Part shown: piece by piece, positions 32,749 through 41,327 of the stretch | How the letters are laid out: each line of letters begins with the position of its first letter | Position numbering within the stretch: position 1 is the stretch's first letter | Assembly: GCA_910576845.1 (NCBI GenBank) | Contig: CAJTJA010000003.1 | Span: forward strand, 61,902-119,342 | DNA: 57,441 nucleotides | Source of the DNA: an uncultured Oscillibacter sp. | GTDB taxonomy: Bacteria; Bacillota; Clostridia; Oscillospirales; Oscillospiraceae | Reading direction: 5' to 3' | Program-made: the position numbers and the translations under genes | The notes under the pieces: generated by a model | What the model saw: the letters and a program-made list of their open reading frames with translations, nothing else | Database searches by the model: none | Told to the model about the DNA's origin: nothing

Positions 32749-32779
32749 TTGACTGTGTGGCGGCCACACGGTTTATGAT
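32749..32779 (+). promoter_or_regulatory. MerR-type promoter with 19-bp spacer and central palindrome
   Basis: TTGACT (32749-32754), a 19-bp spacer, TATGAT (32774-32779). The spacer holds GTGTGG-CGG-CCACAC (32755-32769), extendable with one mismatch to about 9-bp arms. A long spacer with a dyad in it is the hallmark of MerR-activated promoters; it faces the hydrolase-MATE genes. Confidence 0.8.
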
Positions 32780-32843
32780 ACTTCACACAAGGTATGTTTT
32801 CAAGCCGGGGAGAAAAAATAATTGTAAACAGGAGGCAGGCGAA

Positions 32844-33845
32844 ATGGATTTTGGATGCAGCAGCTTCTCTTGGAGTACGAAGGATGGACGTCACCTTTTG
32901 GGGCGGACCTACGATCAGTTTGGGGATTTGGCGGCCAATCGGGTGATTGGAGTTCCGCAGGGTATTCCCTGTGTCCCGGGCCTTCGGCCGGGCAGTGGAG
33001 CCCGTCCCGGCCGCTATGCGTATACCGGCATGGCAGTACTGGGGTTCGGGGAACCGATTTTGGTGGACGGCGTAAACGCCGCCGGTCTGATGGGGGCGCT
33101 CCTTCATTATCCGGGGTATGCCATGTACAGCCGGACCGTTATGCCTGGAAGGACCGCCGTGCACCCCGGCCGTCTGCTGGCCTGGCTTCTCAGCCAGTGT
33201 GCCGGGGTTAACGAGGCAGTCGGGGCCATGGCTTCTCTGTCCTTAGTGGACGAGCCGGTCCAGGGCAAGCCCCTGCCCGCTCACTATATTCTCAGCGACC
33301 GGAGCGGAGAGGCAGTTGTGATAGAGCCGGACGAGACCGGCCTGAAAATTCACCGGCAGACCATCGGTGTGCTGACCAACAGCCCAGATTATCTCTGGCA
33401 TCGCACCAATTTACGGAATTATGTAGGCGTCACCAACCTGCCGAAAGCGCCCTGTACCATCGCGGGGTATGAAATTCGGGAGTTCGGTGAGCGGCTGGGA
33501 GGCGGTTTTGGCCTGCCGGGAGATTATTCCTCGCCGTCCCGCTTTGTGCGTCTGGCGTTTATGAAGGAATTTGCCGTTCGGGGTGAGTGTGAGTTGGATG
33601 GAGTATCCCGGATGTTCCGGGCATTTGCCCCGGTGGATATCCCGGAGGGGCTGGCGAAAGCCGGCCCGGGTTACAAGGTGTACGAGCAGACCCTTTGCAC
33701 CAGCGTTATGTGTGCGGAGAGCGGCATTTATTATTTTGCGCCCGCCTGGAACCGCCGCGTTTCGGCAGTCCGCCTTTTGAAAGAGGGGAGAGAGGTACAG
33801 CATTTCGAGCTGGGAGACGCCCAGGATATCGATTACAGAAATTAG
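32844..33845 (+). CDS. Choloylglycine hydrolase/penicillin V acylase family Ntn-hydrolase
   Basis: Linear-amide C-N hydrolase of 333 residues. The nucleophile is Cys5 (MDFGCSSFSW), with Arg21 and Asp24 in LGRTYDQF; the spacing Cys+16 and Cys+19 equals Cys2/Arg18/Asp21 in bile salt hydrolase. The conserved VDGVNAAGLMGALLHYPGYA and LTNSPDYLWHRTNLRNY segments, the latter with the oxyanion asparagine, are present. Because the cysteine is fifth, a 4-residue propeptide must be removed. The ATG at 32844 is set by AGGAGG (32830-32835); a much longer frame upstream overlaps the MerR gene. Bile salts, penicillins or N-acyl amino acids/lactones are all possible substrates. Confidence 0.88.
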   Translation: MDFGCSSFSWSTKDGRHLLGRTYDQFGDLAANRVIGVPQGIPCVPGLRPGSGARPGRYAYTGMAVLGFGEPILVDGVNAAGLMGALLHYPGYAMYSRTVMPGRTAVHPGRLLAWLLSQCAGVNEAVGAMASLSLVDEPVQGKPLPAHYILSDRSGEAVVIEPDETGLKIHRQTIGVLTNSPDYLWHRTNLRNYVGVTNLPKAPCTIAGYEIREFGERLGGGFGLPGDYSSPSRFVRLAFMKEFAVRGECELDGVSRMFRAFAPVDIPEGLAKAGPGYKVYEQTLCTSVMCAESGIYYFAPAWNRRVSAVRLLKEGREVQHFELGDAQDIDYRN

Positions 33846-33854
33846 GAGGGCAAA

Positions 33855-35198
33855 ATGGAGAATAAGCTGAATTCCTATCACCTGCCGGTTACCGGCAGGA
33901 ATATTCTGCGTTTCGCGTTTCCTACGATTGTAATGACGGTGTTCAATACCTTTTACACCATGGTGGACGGGCTGTTCGTCTCCAACCTGATCGGTACGAA
34001 CGCTCTGTCTGCCATCAACCTTACCGCTCCGGCCATCGGACTTATCACGGCGGTTTCCGGGATGCTGGCCACCGGGGGAAGCGCCGTAATTATGAAGAAA
34101 ATGGGCGAACAAAAGGAATCGGAGGCCCGTCAGGATTTCACTCTGCTGATTTTAACCAATGTGACGGTGGGAGCCGTCATGATGCTCCTGGGTTATGCCC
34201 TGATGGATGATATGCTGGGCGCGATGGGCCTGTCTTCGGAGGTATTTGCGTACTGCCGCGCCTATTTGAGCGCTTACTTGATTTTCACAATCCCCATCCT
34301 GCTTATGTATAATTTCTCGCTTTATTTGATTGCCGCCGACATGTCAAAATTGTCTTTGATCTGCACAGTGGCAGGCGGTGTGAGCAATATTGTGCTGGAT
34401 TATGGGCTGATTGCCCTGCTGAATATGGGGATTCGGGGAGCGGCCATTGCCACCGGGTTAGGTTATTCCTTCACCGCTGTGGTGGGTTTCCTGGTATTTT
34501 GCCGCAAAGGCAGTCTGCTGCACTTTCAAAAGCCGGTTTTTCGCGGCCGGGTTCTGTTCCATGCTTCTGCCAATGGACTGTCGGAACTGGCCACCTCGCT
34601 GGTGTCCGGCATAACCACACTGCTGTTTAATCTGGCGATGCTGAAGTACATAGGCGAGGACGGCGTTGCGGCCATTACCATCATTATGTATGTTCTCATG
34701 TTTGTAAGTGCCCTGTTCATTGGCTACACCTACGGAGTGGCGCCTATGATCAGCTATTACTACGGAGAGCAAAATCATGAAAAGCTGAAAAAGCTGGTGA
34801 AATTCAGTCTGCGTTTTATCATAGGCGCCTCGGCGCTCTGTACAGCGGTGTCGCTTTTAGCGGCTGTGCCGCTGGTGGGAATTTTCACCCGCCCGGGGAG
34901 CCCGGTCTATGAGCTGGCGGTGACTGGCAGCCGTCTGTGTTCTCTGGCGCTGCTGTTTGTGGGTCTGAATGTGTTTGCCAGCGGAATGTTTACCGCCCTT
35001 TCGAACGGAGTGGTGTCTGCTGTTCTGGCGTTCTCCCGCTCCTTTTTGTTCACGGTGGCCAGCATTCAAATACTGCCGCTTTTGCTGGGCGGTGTCATGG
35101 GGGTATGGCTGGCATCCCCTGCGGCGGAGCTGCTCGGAACAGGTATGGCAGCGGTGCTGCTGCTGAAATACCGGAAGCGGTATGGGTATGATTGCTGA
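33855..35198 (+). CDS. MATE family efflux transporter
   Basis: A 447-residue, 12-helix cation/drug antiporter. Typical segments are the N-terminal ILRFAFPTIVMTVFNTFYTM VDGLFVSNLIGTNALSAINL (two consecutive stretches), a repeated pattern at the start of the second half (ANGLSELATSLVSGITTLLF) and the pseudo-twofold arrangement of the family. It follows the hydrolase by 9 bp with AGGAGG and is expected to be in the same message, under the MerR-type promoter. That combination suggests a chemical stress response: one gene hydrolyses an amide compound and the other exports it or a related one. Confidence 0.93.
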   Translation: MENKLNSYHLPVTGRNILRFAFPTIVMTVFNTFYTMVDGLFVSNLIGTNALSAINLTAPAIGLITAVSGMLATGGSAVIMKKMGEQKESEARQDFTLLILTNVTVGAVMMLLGYALMDDMLGAMGLSSEVFAYCRAYLSAYLIFTIPILLMYNFSLYLIAADMSKLSLICTVAGGVSNIVLDYGLIALLNMGIRGAAIATGLGYSFTAVVGFLVFCRKGSLLHFQKPVFRGRVLFHASANGLSELATSLVSGITTLLFNLAMLKYIGEDGVAAITIIMYVLMFVSALFIGYTYGVAPMISYYYGEQNHEKLKKLVKFSLRFIIGASALCTAVSLLAAVPLVGIFTRPGSPVYELAVTGSRLCSLALLFVGLNVFASGMFTALSNGVVSAVLAFSRSFLFTVASIQILPLLLGGVMGVWLASPAAELLGTGMAAVLLLKYRKRYGYDC

Positions 35199-35218
35199 AT
35201 TTAAAATTCGGCAATCAT
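35188..35218 (+). terminator. Hairpin overlapping the MATE stop codon
   Basis: ATGATTGCTGAATTT (35188-35202) pairs with AAATTCGGCAATCAT (35204-35218) with one G-T pair; the MATE stop codon lies in the left arm. No T-run. Confidence 0.5.
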
Positions 35219-35376
35219 ACAATTGGATTTCAGCCGTTTTGCTCGCCGCCGTAAACGGCGGCAGCCGCAAAACATGGCACATATTACTTCCGGCATTTCC
35301 GTTCGGAAGTAATATTAGAGCCTTTTGCAAAAGAACCGGAATGCCGGAAGGGCAGATACTTTTCGTTAAGCGGCGG

Positions 35377-35409
35377 CTCCCCCTGAAATCCTGATGGATT
35401 CCGGGGGAG
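35377..35409 (+). terminator. Terminator-like hairpin after the MATE gene
   Basis: CTCCCCC plus AATCC (35377-35391) pairs with GGATT plus GGGGGAG (35397-35409), followed by TTTCCTTTT. The gap 35199-35961 otherwise holds small hairpins, a dispersed repeat (35440-35550) and a promoter. Confidence 0.7.
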
Positions 35410-35439
35410 TTTCCTTTTGCCGTGACGGGATATTTTTTG

Positions 35440-35550
35440 CTGATGCTGTGCGGATTTTCTTGAGATGCGTCAAAATTTCCGCGGAAAACCACCTTGCCTG
35501 GCGGTTGGACATCCGTAAGGCCGCGCTGCAGCCTTACGGATATCACATGC
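35440..35550. repeat. Dispersed intergenic repeat, family also at window end
   Basis: About 60 bp from 35455 (GATTTTCTTGAGATGCGTCA, later CCTTGCCTGGCGGTTGGA) matches 57382-57441 (GATTTTCCTTGAAATCCGTC, later CCTTGCCTGGCGATTGGA) in the same orientation. Just after it here is a hairpin, ATCCGTAAGG/CCTTACGGAT. No coding sequence is visible. Confidence 0.55.
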
Positions 35551-35646
35551 CTTCCGGGTAAAAACACCCTCGCTGCCGGGCATTCCCATTTTTTCAGAAA
35601 GCGCCGCAGGCAAAATGAGCTGTATGAAAAAATTTTCCCTGCGGCC

Positions 35647-35675
35647 TTTCTTTGGAAGCAATCCTTTGTTATAAT
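35647..35675 (+). promoter_or_regulatory. Promoter of the ATP-grasp/PHP genes
   Basis: TTTCTT (35647-35652), 17-bp spacer, TATAAT (35670-35675). It would give a long leader of about 280 nt before the gene at 35962, in which nothing familiar is seen. Confidence 0.5.
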
Positions 35676-35961
35676 AAAAAATACTGCCGGAGCGAGGTGT
35701 GAGGTACGGTTCCGGTTTTCAGAGACCAGGATTCCAAAGGCTTTGCCCTGCCGGATGTCAGTCTGGACCACGGGCATGAGAAGAGCCGGGAGGCTGTTTT
35801 CTCTATGAGCGCTCAGAAGTGTTTTCGAAGCGGGGAGGCTTTCCTTGCGTCTCGCTTTATCAAAGGAGTCCCCTTTGCCGCTTTCAACAAGCTGCGGCTT
35901 GTTCTTTGCCATAAATATCTTCAGGACCGATGTGTCCGGCTTGAAAATCAGGAGGCTGTCC

Positions 35962-37068
35962 ATGAGAACCGTGGTGCTTACAGACGCGAAATACCGTTCC
36001 TCCATCGCTGCCGCCAGGGCTTTGGGCCGTGCTGGCTGGCAGGTGGTCGCGGTTCAGGCCGGGGAGGGCGATTTTCCAGACCCTCCGGTATTTTCTTCCC
36101 GCTTTGTCTCCCGGGGCCTCCGGATTGCCGCTGCCCCGGATGGGCCGGACTATACCGGCCGCCTGCTGGGGCTGCTGGAAGAGTATGACCATCCGGTGCT
36201 GTTCTGTGCCGGGGCAGCCACGCTGAATACAGTGTCCCGGCAGCGGGAACTGTTTTCGCAATGCTGCGATTTTCTGATTTCCCCGCCGGAAGTGCTGGAC
36301 CAGCTCAACGATAAAGAGAAGGTGCATCGCCGCTGTGAAGAGCTTGGCATTCCGGTACCCAGGCAGTATGAAGGGGAACCGGAGGCTTATCCGGTGGTGA
36401 TTAAACCCCATTGCGGAGAGAAATTTGGACTGAAGGCGCGGGACCGCTATGCTGTGGCCAAAAATCCGCCGGAGTATCAGGCCTATTTGAAAATTATGTC
36501 GCAGTACGATCCTCATCCCATTGTGCAGGAGCAGGTGAAGGGAGACGGCGCCGGAGTCAGCTTGCTGCTGGACAAAGCAGGCCGTTTAGTCTGCGCTCTC
36601 TGCCATCGCCGGATTCGGGAGTTTCCGGCAGCCGGAGGCCCCTCTACCTGCTGCGAGAGCTTTTATGATGAAGCTATGATCCGGCAGGCTTACCGTTTGC
36701 TGTCCTCCTTCGGATTTATAGGGATGGCGAGGGTGGAGTTTAAAGGCTCATGTGTGCTGGAGGTCAATCCACGGATCTGGGGGAGCTTTCCTCTGACCGA
36801 CTGTGCCGGGAGCCCCTTTGCCTGCCGCTATGCCCAGGCGGCGGCGGGGGAGATTTTGGAGTACGAACCCTGTGATTATAAAACCGGCGTACGGATGCGT
36901 TTTTTGCTGAACGACGGCGCGGCTATGCTGGATTATCTCCGCCGGGGAAGGCTCGGGAAGTTTTTTCAGGGGGCGGCGGATATTTTCCGGGCAAAAGAGG
37001 CTTTGTCCTCCCGGGAGGATCCGGCTCCTATGAGCAATTATCTGCGCAGTACACTTTTCAGGAGGTAG
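35962..37068 (+). CDS. ATP-grasp domain protein (carboxylate-amine ligase-like)
   Basis: A 368-residue ATP-grasp enzyme. The N-terminal Rossmann-like pre-domain (MRTVVLTDAKYRSSIAAARA) is followed by the ATP-binding domain (LNDKEKVHRRCEELGIPVPR, YPVVIKPHCGEKFGLKA, HPIVQEQVKGDGAGVSLLL) and the metal-binding end VLEVNPRIWGSFPL. Enzymes of this kind form an acyl-phosphate and join it to an amine. The acceptor is unknown. AGGAGG (35950-35955) sets the start. It is followed after 2 bp by a PHP gene and then a polysaccharide deacetylase, suggesting cell-surface or small-molecule modification; no named pathway is recognised. Confidence 0.87.
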   Translation: MRTVVLTDAKYRSSIAAARALGRAGWQVVAVQAGEGDFPDPPVFSSRFVSRGLRIAAAPDGPDYTGRLLGLLEEYDHPVLFCAGAATLNTVSRQRELFSQCCDFLISPPEVLDQLNDKEKVHRRCEELGIPVPRQYEGEPEAYPVVIKPHCGEKFGLKARDRYAVAKNPPEYQAYLKIMSQYDPHPIVQEQVKGDGAGVSLLLDKAGRLVCALCHRRIREFPAAGGPSTCCESFYDEAMIRQAYRLLSSFGFIGMARVEFKGSCVLEVNPRIWGSFPLTDCAGSPFACRYAQAAAGEILEYEPCDYKTGVRMRFLLNDGAAMLDYLRRGRLGKFFQGAADIFRAKEALSSREDPAPMSNYLRSTLFRR

Positions 37069-37070
37069 CT

Positions 37071-37784
37071 ATGGAGCTGCGGCTGGACATGCATGTTCAC
37101 TCTGAAAAATCACCGGATGGCTGTATGACCCTTTCGGAGATTGCGGAACGGGCAAAACGCGCCGGGCTGAACGGAGCCGCCGTCTGCGATCATGACCGGG
37201 TGCAGAAGGACATGCCGCGTTTTCCCGGTTTCCTATTGATTCCAGGCGTGGAAGTATCTACGGAATATGGGCATCTGCTGGGACTGTTTGTCACAAAGCC
37301 GGTGGAAACGCATGACTTTCACGAGGCGGTGGAGCTGATTCACGGACAGGGAGGACTGGCGGTGCTGGCCCATCCCTTTGAGCGTTCCAGAGACGCGATG
37401 CGGCTGACGCCCATTGTCCCTCTGCTGGACGGAGTGGAGATATGGAACAGCCGGGCAGAACGAAAAATCCGCCAGGCTAACGGCTTGGCGGCGGCATTTG
37501 CCAGAACCCACGGCCTTCGGACTTTTGCCGGGAGCGATGCCCATCGGCCCCAGGAGGTGGGGAACGGCGTCACCACGATAGAGGCGGAGGCGCTGTCATT
37601 AGAGGCGGTCAAGTCGGCGCTGCTGTCCGGACAGGCCCGGACGTCCGGCCGGAGAAGCAGGGCCTGGTACACGGCCAGGAGCCAGCTGCGCAAGCGCAGG
37701 AGAACCGGCGCAGGTTTTGCGTCCTACCTCAAGTGGGGAGCATTTGCTCTCAAATGCCTGATGCAGGATGTCATTTGCAGATAA
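37071..37784 (+). CDS. PHP domain metal-dependent phosphoesterase
   Basis: A 237-residue PHP-fold hydrolase. Metal ligands are visible in LDMHVHSEKSPDG (His8, His10), AAVCDHDRV, LAHPFERSRD and GSDAHRPQEVGN. This set matches the TrpH-like nucleoside-phosphate/RNA phosphatase branch more than polymerase PHP domains. The C-terminal ~45 residues are basic (SRAWYTARSQLRKRRRTGAG) and may bind a polyanion or membrane. It begins 2 bp after the ATP-grasp gene, so the two are coupled. The substrate is unknown. Confidence 0.88.
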   Translation: MELRLDMHVHSEKSPDGCMTLSEIAERAKRAGLNGAAVCDHDRVQKDMPRFPGFLLIPGVEVSTEYGHLLGLFVTKPVETHDFHEAVELIHGQGGLAVLAHPFERSRDAMRLTPIVPLLDGVEIWNSRAERKIRQANGLAAAFARTHGLRTFAGSDAHRPQEVGNGVTTIEAEALSLEAVKSALLSGQARTSGRRSRAWYTARSQLRKRRRTGAGFASYLKWGAFALKCLMQDVICR

Positions 37785-37785
37785 A

Positions 37786-37811
37786 AGCTGTCCGGCTTAT
37801 GCCGGATAGCT
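37786..37811 (+). terminator. Hairpin after the PHP gene
   Basis: AGCTGTCCGGC (37786-37796) pairs with GCCGGATAGCT (37801-37811) with one G-T pair. It may weaken read-through into the deacetylase gene. Confidence 0.55.
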
Positions 37812-37862
37812 GCGCGATGCTTTAAAAAGATTTTATATCATTTCGGAAAGGGAGATCATACT

Positions 37863-39149
37863 ATGTCATTGATTGTCAAAATAGGAAAAAAGGGCAAGCG
37901 GATTGTGAAGAAAATCATTGCCCCGGCGGAAAAACACAGCCTCAGCTATACCCGCCGGGTGGAGCGCGTGAAAACCAGCCGGCGCATCTGCGCTATGACC
38001 TTTGACGATGGCCCAATGGACATTCCGGCCGCTCCCGACCGTTTTGACGGGAAATCTTTGACCGATGTGCTGCTGGATACCTTGGCGGAATTCGGAGCCA
38101 AGGGAACCTTCGATGTGGTTGGGGATACCAGCGAAAATTATCCTGATAAGGCCGGCAAGGTGGGCAGCGCCGCCTGGGGCGGCGTTCGGTATGACCACTA
38201 TCCCGATATTCACCAGGACGGCAGGGGCGGCGCGGTACACAATGACCGTCTTATCCGCAGGATGCTCTCGGAGGGGCATCAGATTACAAGCCATGGGTAC
38301 CGCCACATTATTTTTGGGAAAAAGCCCTTTGTCTATGGGGCGCGGGTGTATCTCGGCAGCATGGAGAAGGCGGTGGAGGACCTGAAAAAGCTGGATACGC
38401 TGATGCAGGACCGCTATGGCTACGCGCTTTCCATGCACCGGCCACCCCACTACGTGGATCGCATGCAGGACGGTTTTACCAGCTATGATGTCTGCGACCG
38501 GATGGGTTATCAGTATCTGGCCGCCTCTTTTGACGGTGCGGGCTGGCTGCCCTCTGCGCTCAGCGATCCTGATGCAGCGCTGCAGGCGGAGGTGGATGCC
38601 ATGGTGGAGCCTATGCGCAAAGCGCTGGAGAAGGATCCGGAGTTTTTCTGCGGGCAGATTATCTTCCAGAAAGACGGCTACAATATGGGTAAGCGGACGC
38701 CGGTGGCGTTTGGCCTGCGCAAGCAATTGGAGCTGCTGCGGGCCTATGGTTATCAGGTGGTTACAGTGGAGGCTTTGATGGCGGAAAGCCCCTTCGCCGA
38801 TCTGGGCCGGGACGATCCTCTGTTTGAAAAACTTTGCGGACTCCAAAGAGAACGGGCGATTGTGTATTCCGATAACTGCCTTCGCTTGGGGGATATGATG
38901 ACCTGCGGAGAGCTGGCGATGCTTCTGGCTCCCAAGGAAGAGGCCCTTGGCCGCCGGTGGGAACAGATTCGCCGGACTGGCAAGCGGCAGCATGCTTACT
39001 GGGGAGCAATGGACTGGTGCTTCCAGAAGGGACTGCTTGCAAAAGCGGACAAGCCTGAATCTCCGGTTACGGCGCTTCCTGAGGGGCTGTTTGCTCCGGT
39101 GGAAAATTATACCCGGCGCGAGGTCTATCGAGCGTATAAGAATATGTGA
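37863..39149 (+). CDS. Polysaccharide deacetylase (NodB) family protein with extra C-terminal domain
   Basis: Carbohydrate esterase 4 fold, 428 residues. The metal motif is AMTFDDGP (Asp48, Asp49) with His144 and His148 in TSHGYRH; the catalytic RPPHY segment (HRPPHYVDRM) is present. Such enzymes remove N- or O-acetyl groups from sugars. There is no clear signal peptide: the N-terminus is very basic (KIGKKGKRIVKKIIAPAEKH), so it may act inside the cell or by peripheral membrane contact. Residues ~330-428 (LRLGDMMTCGELAMLLAP, AYWGAMDWCFQKGLLAKADK) resemble a degenerate S-layer homology repeat; this is tentative. It lies after the ATP-grasp/PHP pair in the same direction. Confidence 0.87.
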   Translation: MSLIVKIGKKGKRIVKKIIAPAEKHSLSYTRRVERVKTSRRICAMTFDDGPMDIPAAPDRFDGKSLTDVLLDTLAEFGAKGTFDVVGDTSENYPDKAGKVGSAAWGGVRYDHYPDIHQDGRGGAVHNDRLIRRMLSEGHQITSHGYRHIIFGKKPFVYGARVYLGSMEKAVEDLKKLDTLMQDRYGYALSMHRPPHYVDRMQDGFTSYDVCDRMGYQYLAASFDGAGWLPSALSDPDAALQAEVDAMVEPMRKALEKDPEFFCGQIIFQKDGYNMGKRTPVAFGLRKQLELLRAYGYQVVTVEALMAESPFADLGRDDPLFEKLCGLQRERAIVYSDNCLRLGDMMTCGELAMLLAPKEEALGRRWEQIRRTGKRQHAYWGAMDWCFQKGLLAKADKPESPVTALPEGLFAPVENYTRREVYRAYKNM

Positions 39150-39175
39150 TAAAAACCATAGATTGTTATAAGGCA

Positions 39176-39217
39176 GCACGCCTGGCAGCGGCCCGAATAG
39201 GCCGCTGCCAGGCGTGC
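39176..39217. terminator. Strong bidirectional terminator-like hairpin
   Basis: An 18-bp perfect stem (39176-39193 with 39200-39217) around CGAATA, between the converging deacetylase and DUF4127 genes. The remaining gap to 39372 shows nothing else. Confidence 0.8.
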
Positions 39218-39371
39218 TCCTTTGGCAGGCATCAGCCTGCTGGCGTGCAGTGGTTTGTTTTTAGAAAGCTGCTGTTTCTGCCCGTCGCCGGGCCGCTGGC
39301 TGAAAGATGCAGATTTGCGCTCGTTCAACGCTGCCGGGCGGTGCCAAAGGAGGAAGTGAAGCGGCGGCTCC

Positions 39372-41174
39372 TCAGTTCTCTGCCAGCGACAGAGGACCCA
39401 CATCGATAGTGAACGACAGTTCAAAGGTGCGGTTCCAGGGGAAATAGACATCCCGAATAACAACATCGTTGATTTGCTTCTCCTCATAAGGCGCCAGGGA
39501 GGAGATCAGGCGGGTTCCCCGCAGATTGTTCAAGACTCCATCACACCGGGGGAGGAACAGCTTTTCCAGCTTGCCCTGGATCAGCTTATCCTTGATCGGG
39601 TTAGGCAGAATATTATTATAGTTGCCTCCCAGCTTTTTGACATATTCGTTCATCTCATACCGGGTGTGGAGGATATAGGGGTAGGTGAGGGCCACAGAGT
39701 TGGCGATCTGCCGGACATGGGCAATGTCGCAGGCCTCCTCCTTTTCCTGGCGGCAGGCTAGGTAGAGGTAACGGGAGAATCCCATGGCGAAAGCCGCTCC
39801 GGTGACGTTGGCCTGATCGTATTTTCCGGCGAAGGCCAGGAGACTGCCGAAGTCCACCCGTTCAAACAACATCTGCTCCAGCATATCGCCGTAGGCGTTG
39901 TTGCTGGCTTCCAGCAAAATCGTGGGGATGCGGTTTTGGGCGTTGTGTTCCAGCTGGGAGACCAGCTCCTCGCAGTAGTCCGCCGATTTTTCGGGATTGT
40001 CCGGGGCCGTCATGACCAGGAGCTGAAGCTCCGCCTCCATTTCCGGGACCTGTTGAGCCTGGAAGAGCTCCATGTGGAGGTTCACAGTTTCCTCCAGAGT
40101 GTAAAAATCATATTCGGAAGATGGAATGCTCTGACTTCCGCCGATATACCGGAGGTAAGTTTTCACCTGATGGTCATAGCGTTCCTGGGCAATCTGTCCT
40201 ACCAAAAGCCTGGCCAGACTGTCCAGGCCTGTCAGCAGGGTGCTGCCCCGGCCTGTCTGCTGGGCGATATAGTGCAGCTCGTTATATTGAATGTTGTTGG
40301 TGTTAGAGGAATCGTCAATGCCGATCAACAGGTGGATGTTGTCATAGGGTGTGGTTTTCAGCGCGGAAATGACATAGTCTGTCAGCCTCAGCTTCCGCAT
40401 CCGAACTCCCAGATAGTTTTCAATCATCTGGTCTGTCAGGTCGTCCTGGAAGCGGGGATCCACTTTGTCCTGGGCAGAGGCAGCGCCATCCTCGGCAAAG
40501 GGATAGTTGGCGAAAATATTTTCCAGGGTCAGGTTATTGCCTTCCAGGGTGGGACGGGCGGCCATGCCGTAGGAGCGCAGAGCATTGTATTCGGCCAGGT
40601 CGAAGCCCTGGTACCCCACGGTAGAGGCCAACCGCACCACGCTGTCAAAAAGATAGATGCGATTGTCGGGGTCCTGGGAGAGGGAAAGAATAAATTTGTC
40701 GAAAGCTTCCGTTTCGCTCATTACCGTGCCATCAGCAAAGGTTAAATCTGCCGGGCCGCTGACAGACCTGGAGTTTACCAGCCCCCCTGAAAAAATTTGG
40801 TCCAGAGATAAGAGGTACAGGTTGCAGCCCAATGCTTCCATTTCCTGAAGCCAGTTCAGAAGGGTTTCCCGGTCGCCGTACTGGGTGCCGTTGCTGTTGG
40901 GAGCCTGGCCGTCCAGCTTTGTGCAGTAGCTGTCGCCAGGCGGCAGCACCACTTGATAGCCGGAGGCCTCTGCCAGGTAAACCACATCCTCCAGATTATC
41001 GGTGCGGTCGTCCAGGGGGACGTAAGCAATGGCGTTTTCCCAGTTGTCTACAGAGCCGGCGTCTGTGCGCAGGCTTTCCAACACAGAGGGAATCTGCCTT
41101 GGGGGAATCAGCAGCCAGACCAGCGCGCCCGCTGCCAATAGAAGCACTGCGGCGGCGCATATTTTTTTCCACAT
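39372..41174 (-). CDS. DUF4127 family protein, membrane-anchored
   Basis: A 600-residue protein with one N-terminal membrane anchor or signal (AAAVLLLAAGALVWLLIPPR) and a large outside part. The DUF4127 start motif appears as AYVPLDDRTDNLEDVVYLAE, followed by VLPPGDSYC, LYLLSLDQIFSGGLVNSR and LLIGIDDSSNTNNIQYNEL. The function of the family is not known; its Asp-rich motifs suggest metal or sugar binding. It stands alone with its own promoter, next to the envelope genes on both sides. No catalytic site is assigned. Confidence 0.82.
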   Translation of the reverse strand: MWKKICAAAVLLLAAGALVWLLIPPRQIPSVLESLRTDAGSVDNWENAIAYVPLDDRTDNLEDVVYLAEASGYQVVLPPGDSYCTKLDGQAPNSNGTQYGDRETLLNWLQEMEALGCNLYLLSLDQIFSGGLVNSRSVSGPADLTFADGTVMSETEAFDKFILSLSQDPDNRIYLFDSVVRLASTVGYQGFDLAEYNALRSYGMAARPTLEGNNLTLENIFANYPFAEDGAASAQDKVDPRFQDDLTDQMIENYLGVRMRKLRLTDYVISALKTTPYDNIHLLIGIDDSSNTNNIQYNELHYIAQQTGRGSTLLTGLDSLARLLVGQIAQERYDHQVKTYLRYIGGSQSIPSSEYDFYTLEETVNLHMELFQAQQVPEMEAELQLLVMTAPDNPEKSADYCEELVSQLEHNAQNRIPTILLEASNNAYGDMLEQMLFERVDFGSLLAFAGKYDQANVTGAAFAMGFSRYLYLACRQEKEEACDIAHVRQIANSVALTYPYILHTRYEMNEYVKKLGGNYNNILPNPIKDKLIQGKLEKLFLPRCDGVLNNLRGTRLISSLAPYEEKQINDVVIRDVYFPWNRTFELSFTIDVGPLSLAEN

Positions 41175-41207
41175 GCTAGAAACGCTCCTTTTTAGAATGT
41201 CTTGTCA

Positions 41208-41236
41208 AGTATACTATACGATTGCCGGAATGGCAA
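41208..41236 (-). promoter_or_regulatory. Promoter of the DUF4127 gene
   Basis: Minus strand: TTGCCA (41236-41231), 17-bp spacer, TATACT (41213-41208). Confidence 0.7.
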
Positions 41237-41327
41237 GAGGACGGCATCTGGTCCGGTGCGCTGCCGGGATATGAGATTGAAAAGATATGAGCAGGGCCTG
41301 CAAAACAAACAGGCTGTTGCAGGAATA

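Noticed and set aside
31992..32843. Long N-terminal extension of the choloylglycine hydrolase frame
   Set aside because: It overlaps the divergent MerR gene and the promoter; AGGAGG at 32830 sets the start at 32844.
34857..36005. 382-codon minus-strand frame spanning the MATE end, intergenic repeats and the ATP-grasp start
   Set aside because: It overlaps two supported genes and hairpin DNA; no ribosome site or domain.
37866..39179. 437-codon minus-strand frame opposite the polysaccharide deacetylase
   Set aside because: The plus-strand gene has clear catalytic motifs; the antisense frame has none.
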